Notes: generated from the sequence alone by a model not told the origin. A DNA stretch of 64,000 nt from Daphnia carinata (GCF_022539665.2 NC_081333.1:10104971-10168970); one strand, 5' to 3'; positions 36,672 through 46,899 are shown, counted from the first letter of the stretch. A program made the numbers and translations.

Positions 36672-37090
36672 TCTTCTAAGTTACTTCCGCAGTTTAATCG
36701 GTAGCCGGGAAATGAGGATTTTAATCTTAGGGCTTGACGGTGCGGGAAAAACGTATTGGAGTTTTAATTAACGTACCGTATTGGAGGTGTTATTATTCCA
36801 ACACTGATGCCATTATTTATGTTGTGGACTCAGACGTTGATAAAGATAGAATAGAAATATCTAAGCAAGAACTTGTTTCGATGCTAGAGGTAATATATTG
36901 AAGATGTGCTATGTAACTGGCATCACGCTGTGATAATGCTCTTGCGAATCATTTTTAGCAAGAAGAACTAAAAGGAGCAATTCTAGCTGTTCTAGCTAAT
37001 AAATAAGATATGGAAGGTGCCATGAGTGTAGCAGAAGTGCATCAAGCCTTAGGTTTAGATTTGCTCAGAAACCGAACAGAAACATCGGCA
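36672..37090 (+). pseudogene. ARL1-like small GTPase pseudogene
   Basis: Arf-like 1 recruits GRIP golgins at the trans-Golgi. The fragment reads [18 protein letters not shown] (P-loop), then lacks the switch regions and resumes [28 protein letters not shown], an intron, EELKGAILAVLANK, then a stop where the NKQD base-specificity motif needs Gln (AATAAATAAGAT, about 36998-37010). GAMSVAEVHQALGLDLLRNR follows. Loss of the middle exons plus the stop make it non-functional. The intron is retained, so it is not a processed copy. The last codons merge into the minisatellite. Confidence 0.85.
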
Positions 37091-37199
37091 AAGGGGGTTG
37101 ACGGGCAGACATTATTCAAGAAAAGACGGTCAAAGGGAAAAAAGTGGATGGATGGGCAACTACAGCGGGCGTTTTCTGGGCTGAGACAGTGAAGGAAAG

Positions 37200-37800
37200 A
37201 CGGGCAAATGCAAGGAAAAGGTCAATGGGCAACTATATTGATCGTTTTGGCGGGCAGCGAGTGGGCTGACGGGCAGCGAGTTGGCCAACGGGCAGCGAGT
37301 GGGTCGACAAGCAGAGAAGGGGCCGACGGGCAGCGAGTGGGTCGACGGGCAGAGGGGTGGCCGACGGGCAGAGAGGGGGCCGACGGGCAGCGAGTGGGTG
37401 AACGGGCAGAGAGGGAGCCGACGGGCAGAGAGGGGGCCAACGAGCAGAGAGAGGGTCGACGGGCAATAACAGCAGGCTTCTTAGCGGGTAAAAGCAAAAA
37501 GTGAGTGGACGGACAACTATAGCGGGGGTTTTGACGGGCAGCGACTGTGACGAAAGGGCGGGCAAATGCAAAAAAAGGTACATGTGCCCCTAAGGCAGGC
37601 ATTTTTGCGGGCAGAATGTGGGTTGACGGGCAGAGATGGGGTCGACGGGCAAAGAGTGGTTTTACGGGCAAAGAGTGGTTTGACGAGCAAAGGGTGGCTT
37701 GATGGGTAGAGAGGGGGTCGACGGGCAACTTCAGCTGGTTTCTTGGCAGGCAGAGATAGTGTGGGAATGGACGGGCACAAAATGAGTGGGTCGGCGGGCA
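37200..37800. repeat. GACGGGCA(G) minisatellite
   Basis: Roughly 18-20-base units of the type GACGGGCAGAGAGGGGGCC / GACGGGCAGCGAGTGGGTC, dense from 37255 to 37460 and looser on both sides. Strong G/C strand bias. Open frames on both strands simply reflect the repeat. The core GACGGGC also starts the adjacent repeat at 37840. Confidence 0.9.
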
Positions 37801-37829
37801 AGAAAGGGGAATTCTTGATTTGTAAAAAG

Positions 37830-37960
37830 AATTAAGAGTAGACGGGCGAAAAAATGACGTGGATCAATTTTCTGATAAAATAGCGCTAAAATACGTTAGC
37901 GCCACCAACTCCCGGCTCTGGACGGGCCCAAAGTTACTAGTGAAAGAATAATAATACAAA
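37830..37960 (-). repeat. Dispersed repeat, inverted relative of 47430-47580
   Basis: Reverse complement shares ACTTTGGGCC, a GGGAC/CGGGAG stretch, CTA(A/G)CGTATTTTA(A/G)CGC and GCCCGTCT with the element at 47440-47570. The two copies are in opposite orientation and bracket the 38-47 kb block. Confidence 0.6.
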
Positions 37961-38970
37961 GAAATGAAAGAAACAACTCGAAGATGTCGGGTGATGAGAA
38001 GCTGAAATAAAATTTTAATTTCGTATACGCAGAGAATCGTAACGAATAATGTTTCGTAAATGAGGTTGAATTACTTGATTATAGATCATTGGGATGCTAA
38101 CCCAATTATAGCTCCTAAGGGCACCGCAGTTCCAGATTAGGTCCACACAATTTTATGCCTTCCTAATTTCCTGAACTCTATACGCAAGAACGTTGAACTG
38201 TTCTTCCCCAATCAACTAGAAAACCCAGAATGAATATGATAATAATAATAACAACAGACATCAATTGTTTGCTTTTTTATATCTCTAAACTAATCAAATA
38301 TTCAAGACATCAATTGTTCACATAGAGGCTTACCCGGGAGTTACTGTGTCCATTCGGTGATAATTGAATCGTTCAGATACATAAGCTGCAATCTTTGATG
38401 AACGACTCAATCACCACATCGAGACCAGATACTACTAAGGTGAAACCTCAACACGTAAACGACTTTTGCCCTGTCAATCTGAATTAGCTCAAGGAAAATT
38501 TGTATTTTATTGTTCGAAATGATCACAAAAAAAAGAAAGCCAAAGAGTAAATTCAAATAAGTCACCTCAGCTACCATTTAAAGAACAAATCAATATTTGG
38601 CGGTATTTTTCCCTGAAACTGATCGAATGTCGTGGATATCATGTCTGTTTAGGTTAGAGGCCCAGCCCAGGAGTCGATTCGTAACTCATTGATGAGTTAG
38701 GCATTCATGGTCTACATAAGCAGCAATTCCATGAACGCTTCCATCATCACCTCGAAACAAGATACTCCCAGAGCTAAAGCCACCAAACATTAAACGATGT
38801 TTTATCCATTCCATACGATCAGTTCAGGTAGATTTGCAATTCAAACGGGTAGTTAAAAATTAATACGTTTGTTTTTGTCGAAAGTCATACATTAACTGCA
38901 TGTGGAAAGCCAAAAGTGGGAAATTGGTGAACTTATTTGGGGGGTGACTAGGAAGCCGTCGATAAGAAAA
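37961..38970. other. Spacer, nothing recognised
   Basis: AT-rich, several short phrases recur within it (GACATCAATTGTT twice near 38260-38310; AACATCGAGACC/ACCTCGAAACAAGATACT-type phrases near 38420 and 38750), which suggests an old local duplication. No gene. Confidence 0.4.
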
Positions 38971-38975
38971 GAGCA

Positions 38976-39550
38976 CTTGGATATACCGACCGTCGTTCTT
39001 TTTTACACCTGAGTAGCGTGTCGTATACGGACTGCATATTCTGCTTTGCGGCAGACGCACCAATAACCTGTAGTAGTTTTAGCCACGAATTAAGAAAATT
39101 TTCCCAATTACAGAAAACTTCAAAGAAATAACCATGGCTGCAAGAATTCCTCGCCATCATTGCCGTCTTCAGCATCTCTTGATCATTCCTGTTCTTTGCG
39201 TCATGTGCCAAATAATTAATGTCCTGCTTTTGTTTGATTATCATCTCCTTTAAGTTATCGTAGAAGTCGAGGGAGACTGTGTGACTTTTATTTTTTAAAC
39301 TGAGAAATTGGCGTACTGATGGTGCCATGAATTTCACTATGCAGCCGTACATTATCTGACTAAGACTAAAGGCGTCGCCCTCGTCGTACGCGCGCAGCGG
39401 GAAACGTAATATCCTATTCCACCCTACATCATGAAACCGCTTTGTTTTTAAGCACCGACACACTGCCCGTAAATTAGTTGCAGCATGAGTGTCATGGACA
39501 CCCTCGCATACCCTAATCCATTGGGAGATCGTAGTTTCCCAGGTATCAGA
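38976..39550 (-). CDS. HEPN-like domain ORF (partial gene or remnant)
   Basis: A minus-strand frame open for about 190 residues without introns. The N-terminal half has DTHAATNLRAVCRC and ILRFPLRAYDEGDAFSLSQI. The C-terminal half has helical segments (DFYDNLKEMIIKQKQDINYL) and MMARNSCSHGYFFEVFCNW, then NSWLKLLQVIGASAAKQNM. The RN-xxx-H arrangement followed by a long helix and GA-x-AA is the pattern of HEPN domains (RNA-cleaving or nucleotide-transferase-associated helical domains, e.g. the Swt1 type). No clear ATG or first exon is visible, and the upstream flank is repeat sequence. Uncharacterised. It may be a functional short gene or a captured fragment. Confidence 0.45.
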
Positions 39551-39689
39551 AATAGACTGTAGGTTTATATGGAATACACTGTTACGTCCTTTGACGGCTC
39601 CTCTAAGCTGAAATTCAGGAACTCTGGTGTAAAGGAAGTATTCATGCGAATGCCAATTGAAGGAAACTGTTTAGTGTTCACCCTCAATG

Positions 39690-40095
39690 GCCGCCAGTGA
39701 CTGTCGGGCATGTACTCTTTTGGGCGAGTTACAAAAAGGACTCCAGGGTTTCCGACTTTTGGTTGCAGGTTTCCGACACTTGGACTCTGGAACCCGACGT
39801 TAGGACATCTGTCCACCGACGTTTGGACTACTGGTCCCCGACGTTTGGGCGCAACAGTAAATTGTTGCTGAAACCAACGAGCGCTACACTTTCCGACAAG
39901 ATGACTCCCGTGCCATCGACATTAGGACTTTTTTTTTATTGATGATAAGTGTTGTATACGTCAAACGGACTCCCGATCTAGCGACAAAAGGATTCTCAAT
40001 ACAGGTACACGTTAATTGTTTTATTTCTATTACCTTATATTTTATACATACTTTTGCCAAGTAGGTAGGATATTTAATTAATTTCGTTACTATAG
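39690..40095 (+). repeat. Left inverted repeat flanking the DHX37 fragment
   Basis: Reverse complement of 43190-43570: GGTTGCAGGTTTCCGACACTTGG, GCGCAACA...TTGTTGCTGAACC-type stretch, GACAAGATGACTCCCGTGCC, TTGATGAT, CAAACGGACTCCCGATCTAGC, and CTTTTGCCAAGTAGGTAGGATATTTAATTAA. It contains five or six imperfect 20-21-base subrepeats built on GTCGG/CCGAC and GTCC/GGAC. Confidence 0.85.
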
Positions 40096-40099
40096 ATGT

Positions 40100-40600
40100 G
40101 TTTTCCTATGATGTATCGGTTTATTAATTTTACTATTTGTATTACAGAAAAAAGGATGAATAAAATTATAAGAGTTTATGTGCTGATGCCAGAGGTAAAT
40201 CTATCAAGTTTTTATTTACTTAAATTTACTAATCTTTTAGTTATTCAAGGCACTAAGGTATGATGTAGCAATCGAAACCATTCCTTATAATGTTGCTGCC
40301 ATACGTCATCCAAGACATTGTAGAGTATACATCAACACTTAGTCTCTGTTATTAAGAAATGTGGAAATGGAGGATAAGGTAAGACCAAGGAAGAATTCCT
40401 GTTAAGCATATTAAATAATTAATGTACATAACCTTTTGTCACTCGCAGCACAAACTCATGATTCCATTGTTGACTCAAAGCCAACAGCCCCACTTGTCTC
40501 GAGGTCCCAATGTGCATATCCAGGGAAAGGTAATGCTAACAGCAATCTTTCAAATAATGTTATGAAATTAATGAATATATAATATTTCTATTAATAGCAT
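40100..40600 (+). other. Exon-like segments of unknown origin
   Basis: Two splice-bounded open pieces: ...|LFKALRYDVAIETIPYNVAA... (about 40241-40340, preceded by TTTTAG) and |HKLMIPLLTQSQQPHLSRGP (about 40450-40530, followed by GTAATG). They do not match the helicase part of DHX37 that follows and I do not recognise them. Confidence 0.3.
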
Positions 40601-40679
40601 GTTATACAGTACATACTTAAAAACCGTCTGGTAGTATTAATTGTCTAAGAGTTTGTAATTCCTTTTTTTTTTTTTTTTA

Positions 40680-42348
40680 GCGAAGGGGATATTAATCAAC
40701 GTGCTGGTCGAGCTGGTCGTACCGGCCCGGGACATTGTTACCGACTCTATTCTTTTGACGTCTTTAATGACGAGTTTGAAAAATTTTCCTTGCCAGATAT
40801 CGCGCGAAGGTATTATTATTATAGATTTGGCTACTGTCAAGGGAAGTATAACAAAGTTTTATTCCAGACCCATCGACGACTTAGTTCTACAAATGAAATC
40901 AATGGACATTGAAAAAGTTATTCACTTTCCTTTCCCCACACCACCTGATATTCAGCAACTATTCGCAGCTGAGCGACGGCTGTTGTTGCTAAATGCACTG
41001 GAACCGCCGCCACGCAGCGTAGGACTCAAACATAAGATTCGTACTGTTTTTCAATTACATTTTAAAATATTGAAAATTCATTTTAGCATTTACAGAAAGC
41101 CAAGAATGGATGTCAAAAATCACTCCACTTGGCAGAGCCATGGCAGCTTATCCATTAGCACCGCGCTTTGCAAAGATGTTATTATTAAGCCAACAAAATG
41201 ACCTACGTCAGCTGAGCATTACTCTGGTGGCTGCCCTATTAGTACAAGAACTTGTGCTGGATCAGCCAGCCGATTCTGTAGCAGGCGATACTCACAGAAG
41301 GTGGCTTGGTCAACGTCTATCCTGGGCTGGAACGGGACAGTCCCTACTTTTAGGAGACCCCATGGTACTCCTGCGTGCTGTTGGCGCCGCCGAGTACTCG
41401 GGTGATATTGAAGCGTTTTGTTCCACGAACGGGATACGTAGCAAAGCTCTTCGTGAAGTCCGAAAACTGCGGGTCTAGCTGACAAACGAAACGAACTTGA
41501 ATTTACCATCGGGCACTGCATCGATTGTGGTTGACCCTCGCATGGCGCCCCCTACTGAATTGCAAGCCAAACTTTTGCGTCAGATTCTGATGGCTGGACT
41601 TCCCGATCACGTGGCTAAGCGAATACCTCCAAATGAAATCAAGGAAACCGAAGACTGTAGAAAGTACAAATACGCTTATCGCTGCCCAGAAATGGAAGAT
41701 CCTGTCTTCTTGAACTCATCGAGTATCTTGCGCTATTCGCACCCTGAATGGATCATTTATCAGGACATTTATGAACATGCCAACAAAATCTATTTGCGTG
41801 GTATTAGGGCCATCAAACCCGAATGGCTGCCTATATTCAGTCCTACACAGTGCACCTTCTCTGCCCCCTTGGAGCTTTCTGCCCCTGGTTATGATTCAGA
41901 CCAGGGCCGTGTAATGTGTCACATGAATGTTACATTTGGGAGAAGTGGTTGGCCTCTGCCTGTAATGGAGCTTGAATATCCAGCTGGTATCGACCGGTTC
42001 AAGTTTTTAGCCCAGTTTTTCCTTAATGGAGAGGTTTGTCGTCCTCTAGCAAAGTACGTATTGGCTCTAGTTTTGTTCATATTTTCCAGCCGTACTAAAT
42101 AAGTAATTTTGTTATGTAGATACACGGCAGCTCTGCTGTCAACTCCATCAACAATGGTCAAGACATGGGTGAAACTCCAGCCCAAGACACAAGTGTTACT
42201 TCAACAACTGACAATTGGTAATCTCGATAGCTTAGATTCGCTTCTTGCCGCTTGGCAAAAAGATAAATTCTATCTCCTGGGGGCCTATAAAGCCTGGGTA
42301 CCTGAATCACTTCATGAAGAAATCAATACCCTTTGGCCTCCTGTGTAA
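40680..42348 (+). pseudogene. DHX37: DHX37-like DEAH helicase, C-terminal part only
   Basis: DHX37 (kurz in flies, Dhr1 in yeast) is a nucleolar DEAH-box helicase for 18S rRNA maturation. This copy begins inside motif VI ([19 protein letters not shown], about 40697-40750) and continues with ratchet-type sequence ([40 protein letters not shown]) and the OB-fold/C-terminal region (WLPIFSPTQCTF, SGWPLPVMELEYP, ALLSTPSTMVKTWVKL). It ends NTLWPPV at 42346-42348. The RecA1 and most of RecA2 domains, about two thirds of the protein, are absent. An in-frame TAG interrupts it after EVRKLRV (41476-41478), where relatives have Gln. The rest is well kept, so the copy is recent or the stop is an error. 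It lies between inverted repeats 39690-40095 and 43190-43570. Confidence 0.85.
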
Positions 42349-42531
42349 TTGACTGTAAAATATATGGACCTCTTTATTGCGTAAGTAAACTTCTATCGTG
42401 AAATCCAAGTTCTTGAGTTAAGCGATAACTTAATATTTTAATCTCTCTTAGCATGAAAAGTTAGCAGGGTTTCCAATTGAAAATCATCTCATTTTTATTG
42501 AAAACACACCTAAAATCAACTACGGGAAGAA

Positions 42532-43062
42532 TAATCTCTACTCTGCCTTGACGCGCTTTTCTTTTTTCTCCTTGATTGGATTTTTCTTGCATTCATTATA
42601 AATATTACGAAAAATCAATACATTTGCGTCTGAATGAAAGTCTCTTCGGTCTCTATGGCACTTCGGCATACAGTTTTTTGGAAAAAAAAGTTAACAACAA
42701 CAAAACAAATAGACGAAGTTAGTTTTCCTAAACAATGTAATTCTTTGTTACAATAGTTAAATATACAATAATGAACGATCAATTGATTATTCTGGGTTTG
42801 TGACATGGCTTACGATTACAATTCAATATGAATAAAAACAATACCTGAAACTTACAGCATTTATCCTCTGTGGATTATCAGGAGATGCAATAATGCCATA
42901 TGTGGCATTAGCTTTTAACTTTCCCCAATCGTGTCCAGTTGCAGCTCTCATTACAACACTGTCTTGTTCTACATAGGACTTCAGGTGCGCGAGACATGCT
43001 TTCGATTTCACGTAATTTTGCACTAATTCGTAAATAACACCTTGGTTTCGGTCAAACGCCAT
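42532..43062 (-). CDS. Unrecognised minus-strand gene, two exons
   Basis: Exon 1 (about 42855-43062) starts MAFDRNQGVIYELVQNYVKS and runs through GHDWGKLKANATYGIIASPD to a strong GTAAGT donor. A downstream exon (about 42565-42680) reads CHRDRRDFHSDANVLIFRNI and ends KKEKRVKAE at a stop. I do not know the family. It converges on the DHX37 fragment and, with it, sits inside the pair of inverted repeats. The exact acceptor is unresolved. Confidence 0.45.
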
Positions 43063-43189
43063 GGCCAAAAAGTAAACAATACAATTGCAAATGGGGCTAA
43101 ACTAATAGTTTTATTAATACTTTTTTCTGTAATACAAATAGTACAATTTATAAACAGATACAGCATAGAAAAACATCTCTATAATAATA

Positions 43190-43570
43190 ACATTAATTAA
43201 ATATCCTACCTACTTGGCAAAAGTATGTATAAAATATAAGGTAATAGAAATAAAACAATCAACGTGTAACTGTATGGAGAGTCCATTTGTCGCTAGATCG
43301 GGAGTCCGTTTGACGTATACAATACTAATCATCAATAAAAAAAAAGTCCTAATGTCGATGGCACGGGAGTCCTCTTGTCGGAAAGTGTAGCGCTCGTTGG
43401 GTTCAGCAACAATATATTGTTGCGCCCAAATGTCGGGGACCACTAGTCCAAACGTCGGTGAACAGATGTCCTTTCGTCGGGTACCAGATGTCCAAGTGTC
43501 GGAAACCTGCAACCAAAAGTCGGAAACCCTGGAGTCCTTTTTGTAACTCGCCCAAAAGACTCTGTCCCGA
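43190..43570 (-). repeat. Right inverted repeat flanking the DHX37 fragment
   Basis: Inverted partner of 39690-40095 with perhaps 90% identity by eye. Its subrepeats read GTCGG(G/T/A)(G/A)ACC(A/T)... GTCC at about 20-21-base spacing. The pair encloses about 3.1 kb of gene-derived DNA. Confidence 0.85.
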
Positions 43571-43635
43571 CTGTCGCTGTGACAGCCAATGCTATTTTCG
43601 CGTAACAGTGTAAATTTTTACCGTTAGATGCTGCA

Positions 43636-43768
43636 CAAAAATGATCGCTAAAAATGATCGGCAAAATTTGATCGCCGATCCGATCTTTCGCAGTTTGATC
43701 GGATCGCCCGATCCGATCTTTTGAGTTTGATCGGAGATCGCGATCGGAAAATTGATCGGCGCGGCAAG
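43636..43768. repeat. GATC-dense tract
   Basis: Thirteen GATC in about 120 bases, mostly within TGATCGG / CCGATC contexts, giving many overlapping short palindromes. It reads as degenerate short tandem sequence (TTTGATCGG...). It directly follows the right inverted repeat. Confidence 0.75.
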
Positions 43769-44480
43769 TCTGGATGTTTTCCCCATTTTGAAGAAAACTT
43801 TAAGAAGACTTTCAAGTGCTTAGAATTTAAAAAAATAGGTTTTCGCCTCTGCATTTCAGGAGAATGTTTGGCATATCCAAGCTAACGTCTTACCATAATG
43901 AGGAATAAGGAGTATCTTAAAATTAATTTTTCTACAAAACGCTATCGAGAGAAAAAAAACATAAAAAACAGATTTTTAAAAACCTTTTTCAATCATTTTC
44001 ATATGATTTGATCAATTGTATTCAATTCTTTTGGCGAATAAATGGGTAAATTTATCTCAAGTATACACCAGGTGCCGAATAGGAGATCTGTAAACATCGC
44101 AAACATTTTCCAAAATTTCAAGAACTGAAAACAGAAGGGTTGAGATAAGTTCACAAGATACGATTTTGTTATTAAGCAAAAACTGAAAAAAAATTATAAA
44201 TTGTGCGTCGCGCTAGTAGCTTCCGTTAGGGAACAGTACTTCCAGTTCCAGGCCTTAAAAATCAAGTGCCTCACCCCTTAATACTGACAAACAGCAGACG
44301 AACACTGTTATGAGGCATGAAAAAGTTTACACGTTTTCTAAGCATGATACAACAGAGAAGAAATATAACTGTGGGAGTTAAATATGACCAAAAGAGAAGG
44401 AATCCCTGAAAAGCTGGTTAGGCCCACGGTGAAACCAAAATCAACAACTGCATAGGCATCACAATCAACAAGTGATGGGC
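43769..44480. other. Spacer before the POLR3D copy
   Basis: AT-rich. The last 200 bases may contain earlier, unrecognised POLR3D exons. Nothing else seen. Confidence 0.35.
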
Positions 44481-44499
44481 ACAGGAAACTCCATTGAAT

Positions 44500-45877
44500 A
44501 TTAATAAATCTTCAGCGTCTCTGAGCAATGGTAGAGGACAGGGAAGAAGAGATGGTGACCGAGGAAGAGGCAGAAAAAGAGGAAACCAGAGTTGATCAAG
44601 TATTTGTTGTCTATTACTTGTGCCTACTTACTTACTACTACTTATTTGTGACTAAGATCTTCTGTAAACAATTTATGTGTTCGTTATTTGTTAAGACCAC
44701 AGGATCAATCTTTGATGAAGAAGTGTCTGATCTTGGTCTGAAAATGAGAAGTTCATCATCTGTTTATGCAGGCAGAGGTAGTGCAGGCTTGATTGCTGGA
44801 CTGGAAAAACCTCAACTGAACACCCAAGGTGCAATATTTATCACTTAATTAATTCCTTTTCCTAAAATGTATTATTTTTCTTGTCCTAAAATTTCAATTC
44901 AAAAAAAGAACATTAAAGTCAATAAGGAAGAAGAAGAGGCTGCATTAAGTGCATTACTTAGAGATGACTTTTTTGGATGATTCAGAATTAGGTGATGGAT
45001 TTGATGGTAATTTGGTGATGCAGCCAATCCAGCTCCCAAAATCTAGCTTAGGTATTGTTTTCCAATGCCTTGGTAGTTGCGTGCCCTTAAAAGAATTAAC
45101 CATTTTGATATTTTTTTCTTATCCTTTTCTATCAAGATGCAAACCTGAAGGGAGAAAAGGAAAGTATGGTCATAAAGTCAGAAAACCCACAACTGATCAC
45201 AGTAGAAGGAGATATTGCAAGTATGTAATATTCTTAATAATTTTCTTGCTACACTTCCCCTGTTGATGGAGTAACCTTCATTATTCAAGCAAGAGAAAGG
45301 CGACAGCTAACTGATCCCGGCTATCAAAGAATCTGCTTACAACAACGTCTGAATCCTTCTCAAGTCACGGGCGAACATATTTTCCAGAACGAGGGAGACA
45401 TATTGTTTATTCAGGTACCGACATTTGTACAATATATCGAGTGTCGATGAGATGGGGAATTTGCCAATATAGAATTAAGTTAATTCTGATACCGTCTACG
45501 GTTTTCAGTTGCCAGATAGACTGCCGACCCTGAAAGCGGATAAAGAGCGTCCCCAAGTCAAAATGGAACTTGGAACAGCGGTTCAAGATAAAGTCAATGA
45601 TCAAACCATCGTTGAAACAAAGGCCGAAAAAGAAAGTGTCTTCGAAGATATTCCGGAAGGCCGATTAGGGACTCTTCGCGTTCATAGATCGGGAAAAGTA
45701 ACTTTGCAAATGGGAGAACATTCATTCGTCATGGATAGTGCAACGCAAGTTTCCTATCTACAAGTATGTGGACAAAAAAAAAATATTTCGTTTCCATGAT
45801 TTGCAAATCATAGTCTTTTTTAATATTTTCTTCTTTAATAGGATCTGATATCGGTTGAGGTAAATGAAGAATATTGA
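44500..45877 (+). pseudogene. POLR3D: POLR3D (RNA polymerase III subunit RPC4), truncated copy
   Basis: RPC4 heterodimerises with RPC5 in RNA polymerase III. Visible pieces: an RG-rich exon (GRGQGRRDGDRGRGRKRGN, about 44530-44590); GSIFDEEVSDLGLKMRSSS (about 44702-44758); an exon with ALSALLRDDF then DDSELGDGFDGN; LKGEKESMVIKSENPQL; SQVTGEHIFQNEGDILFIQ; and the conserved C-terminal GRLGTLRVHRSGKVTLQM, SYLQ|DLISVEV. The frame breaks in a T6 run (GACTTTTTTGGA, about 44967-44978); five T would restore the family's DDFLDD. The region stops after LISVEV: where the last exon should follow, sequence switches to the NFS1 intron at about 45880, so the tail found in other RPC4 proteins is missing. It is probably a chimeric pseudogene, unless the terminal exon is elsewhere. 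Confidence 0.75.
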
Positions 45878-45879
45878 AG

Positions 45880-46504
45880 TTCGAACTTCAGGTAGTGTTA
45901 ATTGCCATAATCTTTGCAATTATTTTGTATTGGTTGTTATAAAAGAATTCAATTGTTAGTATGATCAAACAGAATCACAAAACTATCACATCGCTTGATC
46001 GACCAGATAGGTAAAAGTTTAATTCATGTTATACGAAAGGGAGATCCTGAACACTCCTATCCAGGTTGTGTTAACCTGTCGTTTGCCTATGTTGAGGGTG
46101 AAAATCTTTTGATGGCCTTAAAAGGTATCATTTAACATAAAATGCGTTATAAATTATTCATAACTCGTTTTTGTAATACTATAGATGTCGCGCTATCAAG
46201 TGGAAATGCGTGTACTTCAGCGTCGTTACAGCCATCTTTTGTTTTGCGAGTCATTGGCGCCGGAAGAAAACTTAGCGCATTCTTCTATTCGCTTTGGAAT
46301 TGGAAGGTTCAATACCGAAGCTGAGGTTGATTACACTACGCAAAGGTATATTACATCAAGTTTCGAAACTTCGTGAAATGAGGTAGGTTTTAATTAGGCT
46401 TATGCTTCTAAGCTAGCTATCCAAATAACAAAAAATAAAACTCATCTGTTAGTCCTTTGTGGGAAATAGTTCAAAAAGGAATTGATTTGAAGAGTATCAA
46501 ATGA
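45880..46504 (+). pseudogene. NFS1 pseudogene, 3' part
   Basis: Follows intact NFS1 from about 29625 to 30257, introns included. The active-site loop reads [18 protein letters not shown] (Ser-to-Asn next to the catalytic Cys region). An extra G (GCCGGAAGA, near 46259) shifts the frame, another indel disrupts ...YTTQRY, and TGG in the last codons has become TGA. It overlaps the 32376-33487 fragment by only about 35 bases of NFS1 sequence. Confidence 0.88.
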
Positions 46505-46699
46505 ACGCAGCATTAATTTTTTTGTGTTCACCTACGAACATTAAAGGCATTCATGTTTAACTTCGTCCTTGTAAAATAAAGGCTCGGAAATATGTACCAA
46601 AGACAGTAGTTAAATATAATCTTTGTGATTGTGTATGGATTTACGACACAACTGGAAAATAGTAGAACATAGTGATTTATCCCTATAGTTATATTCATT

Positions 46700-46890
46700 C
46701 CTTAGATAGAAAATGCGATTCACTGACAGATTGGCAAGATCATTGAGTTGAAGATTTTGCTGTTGAGGTTCATCCTCTAAATCCGCTATCAATTTATTTT
46801 TACCAACAAAAACCTGCGGGTATCGAAGAGGGTCATATAGCTCGATGATTAGCTGCCTGCATCCATGAAACCTTGTGGCCATGGGGAGAC
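46700..46890 (-). CDS. Short conserved-looking ORF beside the NFS1 3' flank
   Basis: Minus-strand frame beginning MATRFHGCRQLIIELYDPLR and running about 60 residues (…KNKLIADLEDEPQQQ...). The homologous stretch at 30480-30660 carries stops, so only this copy is open. It could be the first exon of a neighbouring gene once convergent with NFS1. Family not recognised. Confidence 0.3.
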
Positions 46891-46899
46891 TTACCAACA

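Noticed and set aside
37208-37728. Open frames on both strands in the GACGGGCA array
   Set aside because: Translations are purely periodic (GRRAEGADGQR-type) because the repeat lacks stops. No start context or homology.
43370-43560. Regular ~20-base repeats that look CRISPR-like
   Set aside because: Units are imperfect, contiguous and without unique spacers, lie inside a eukaryotic inverted repeat, and have no cas genes nearby.
43636-43768. GATC density as evidence of bacterial contamination or a replication origin
   Set aside because: The tract is flanked by eukaryotic repeats and intron-bearing genes. There are no DnaA boxes or bacterial genes.
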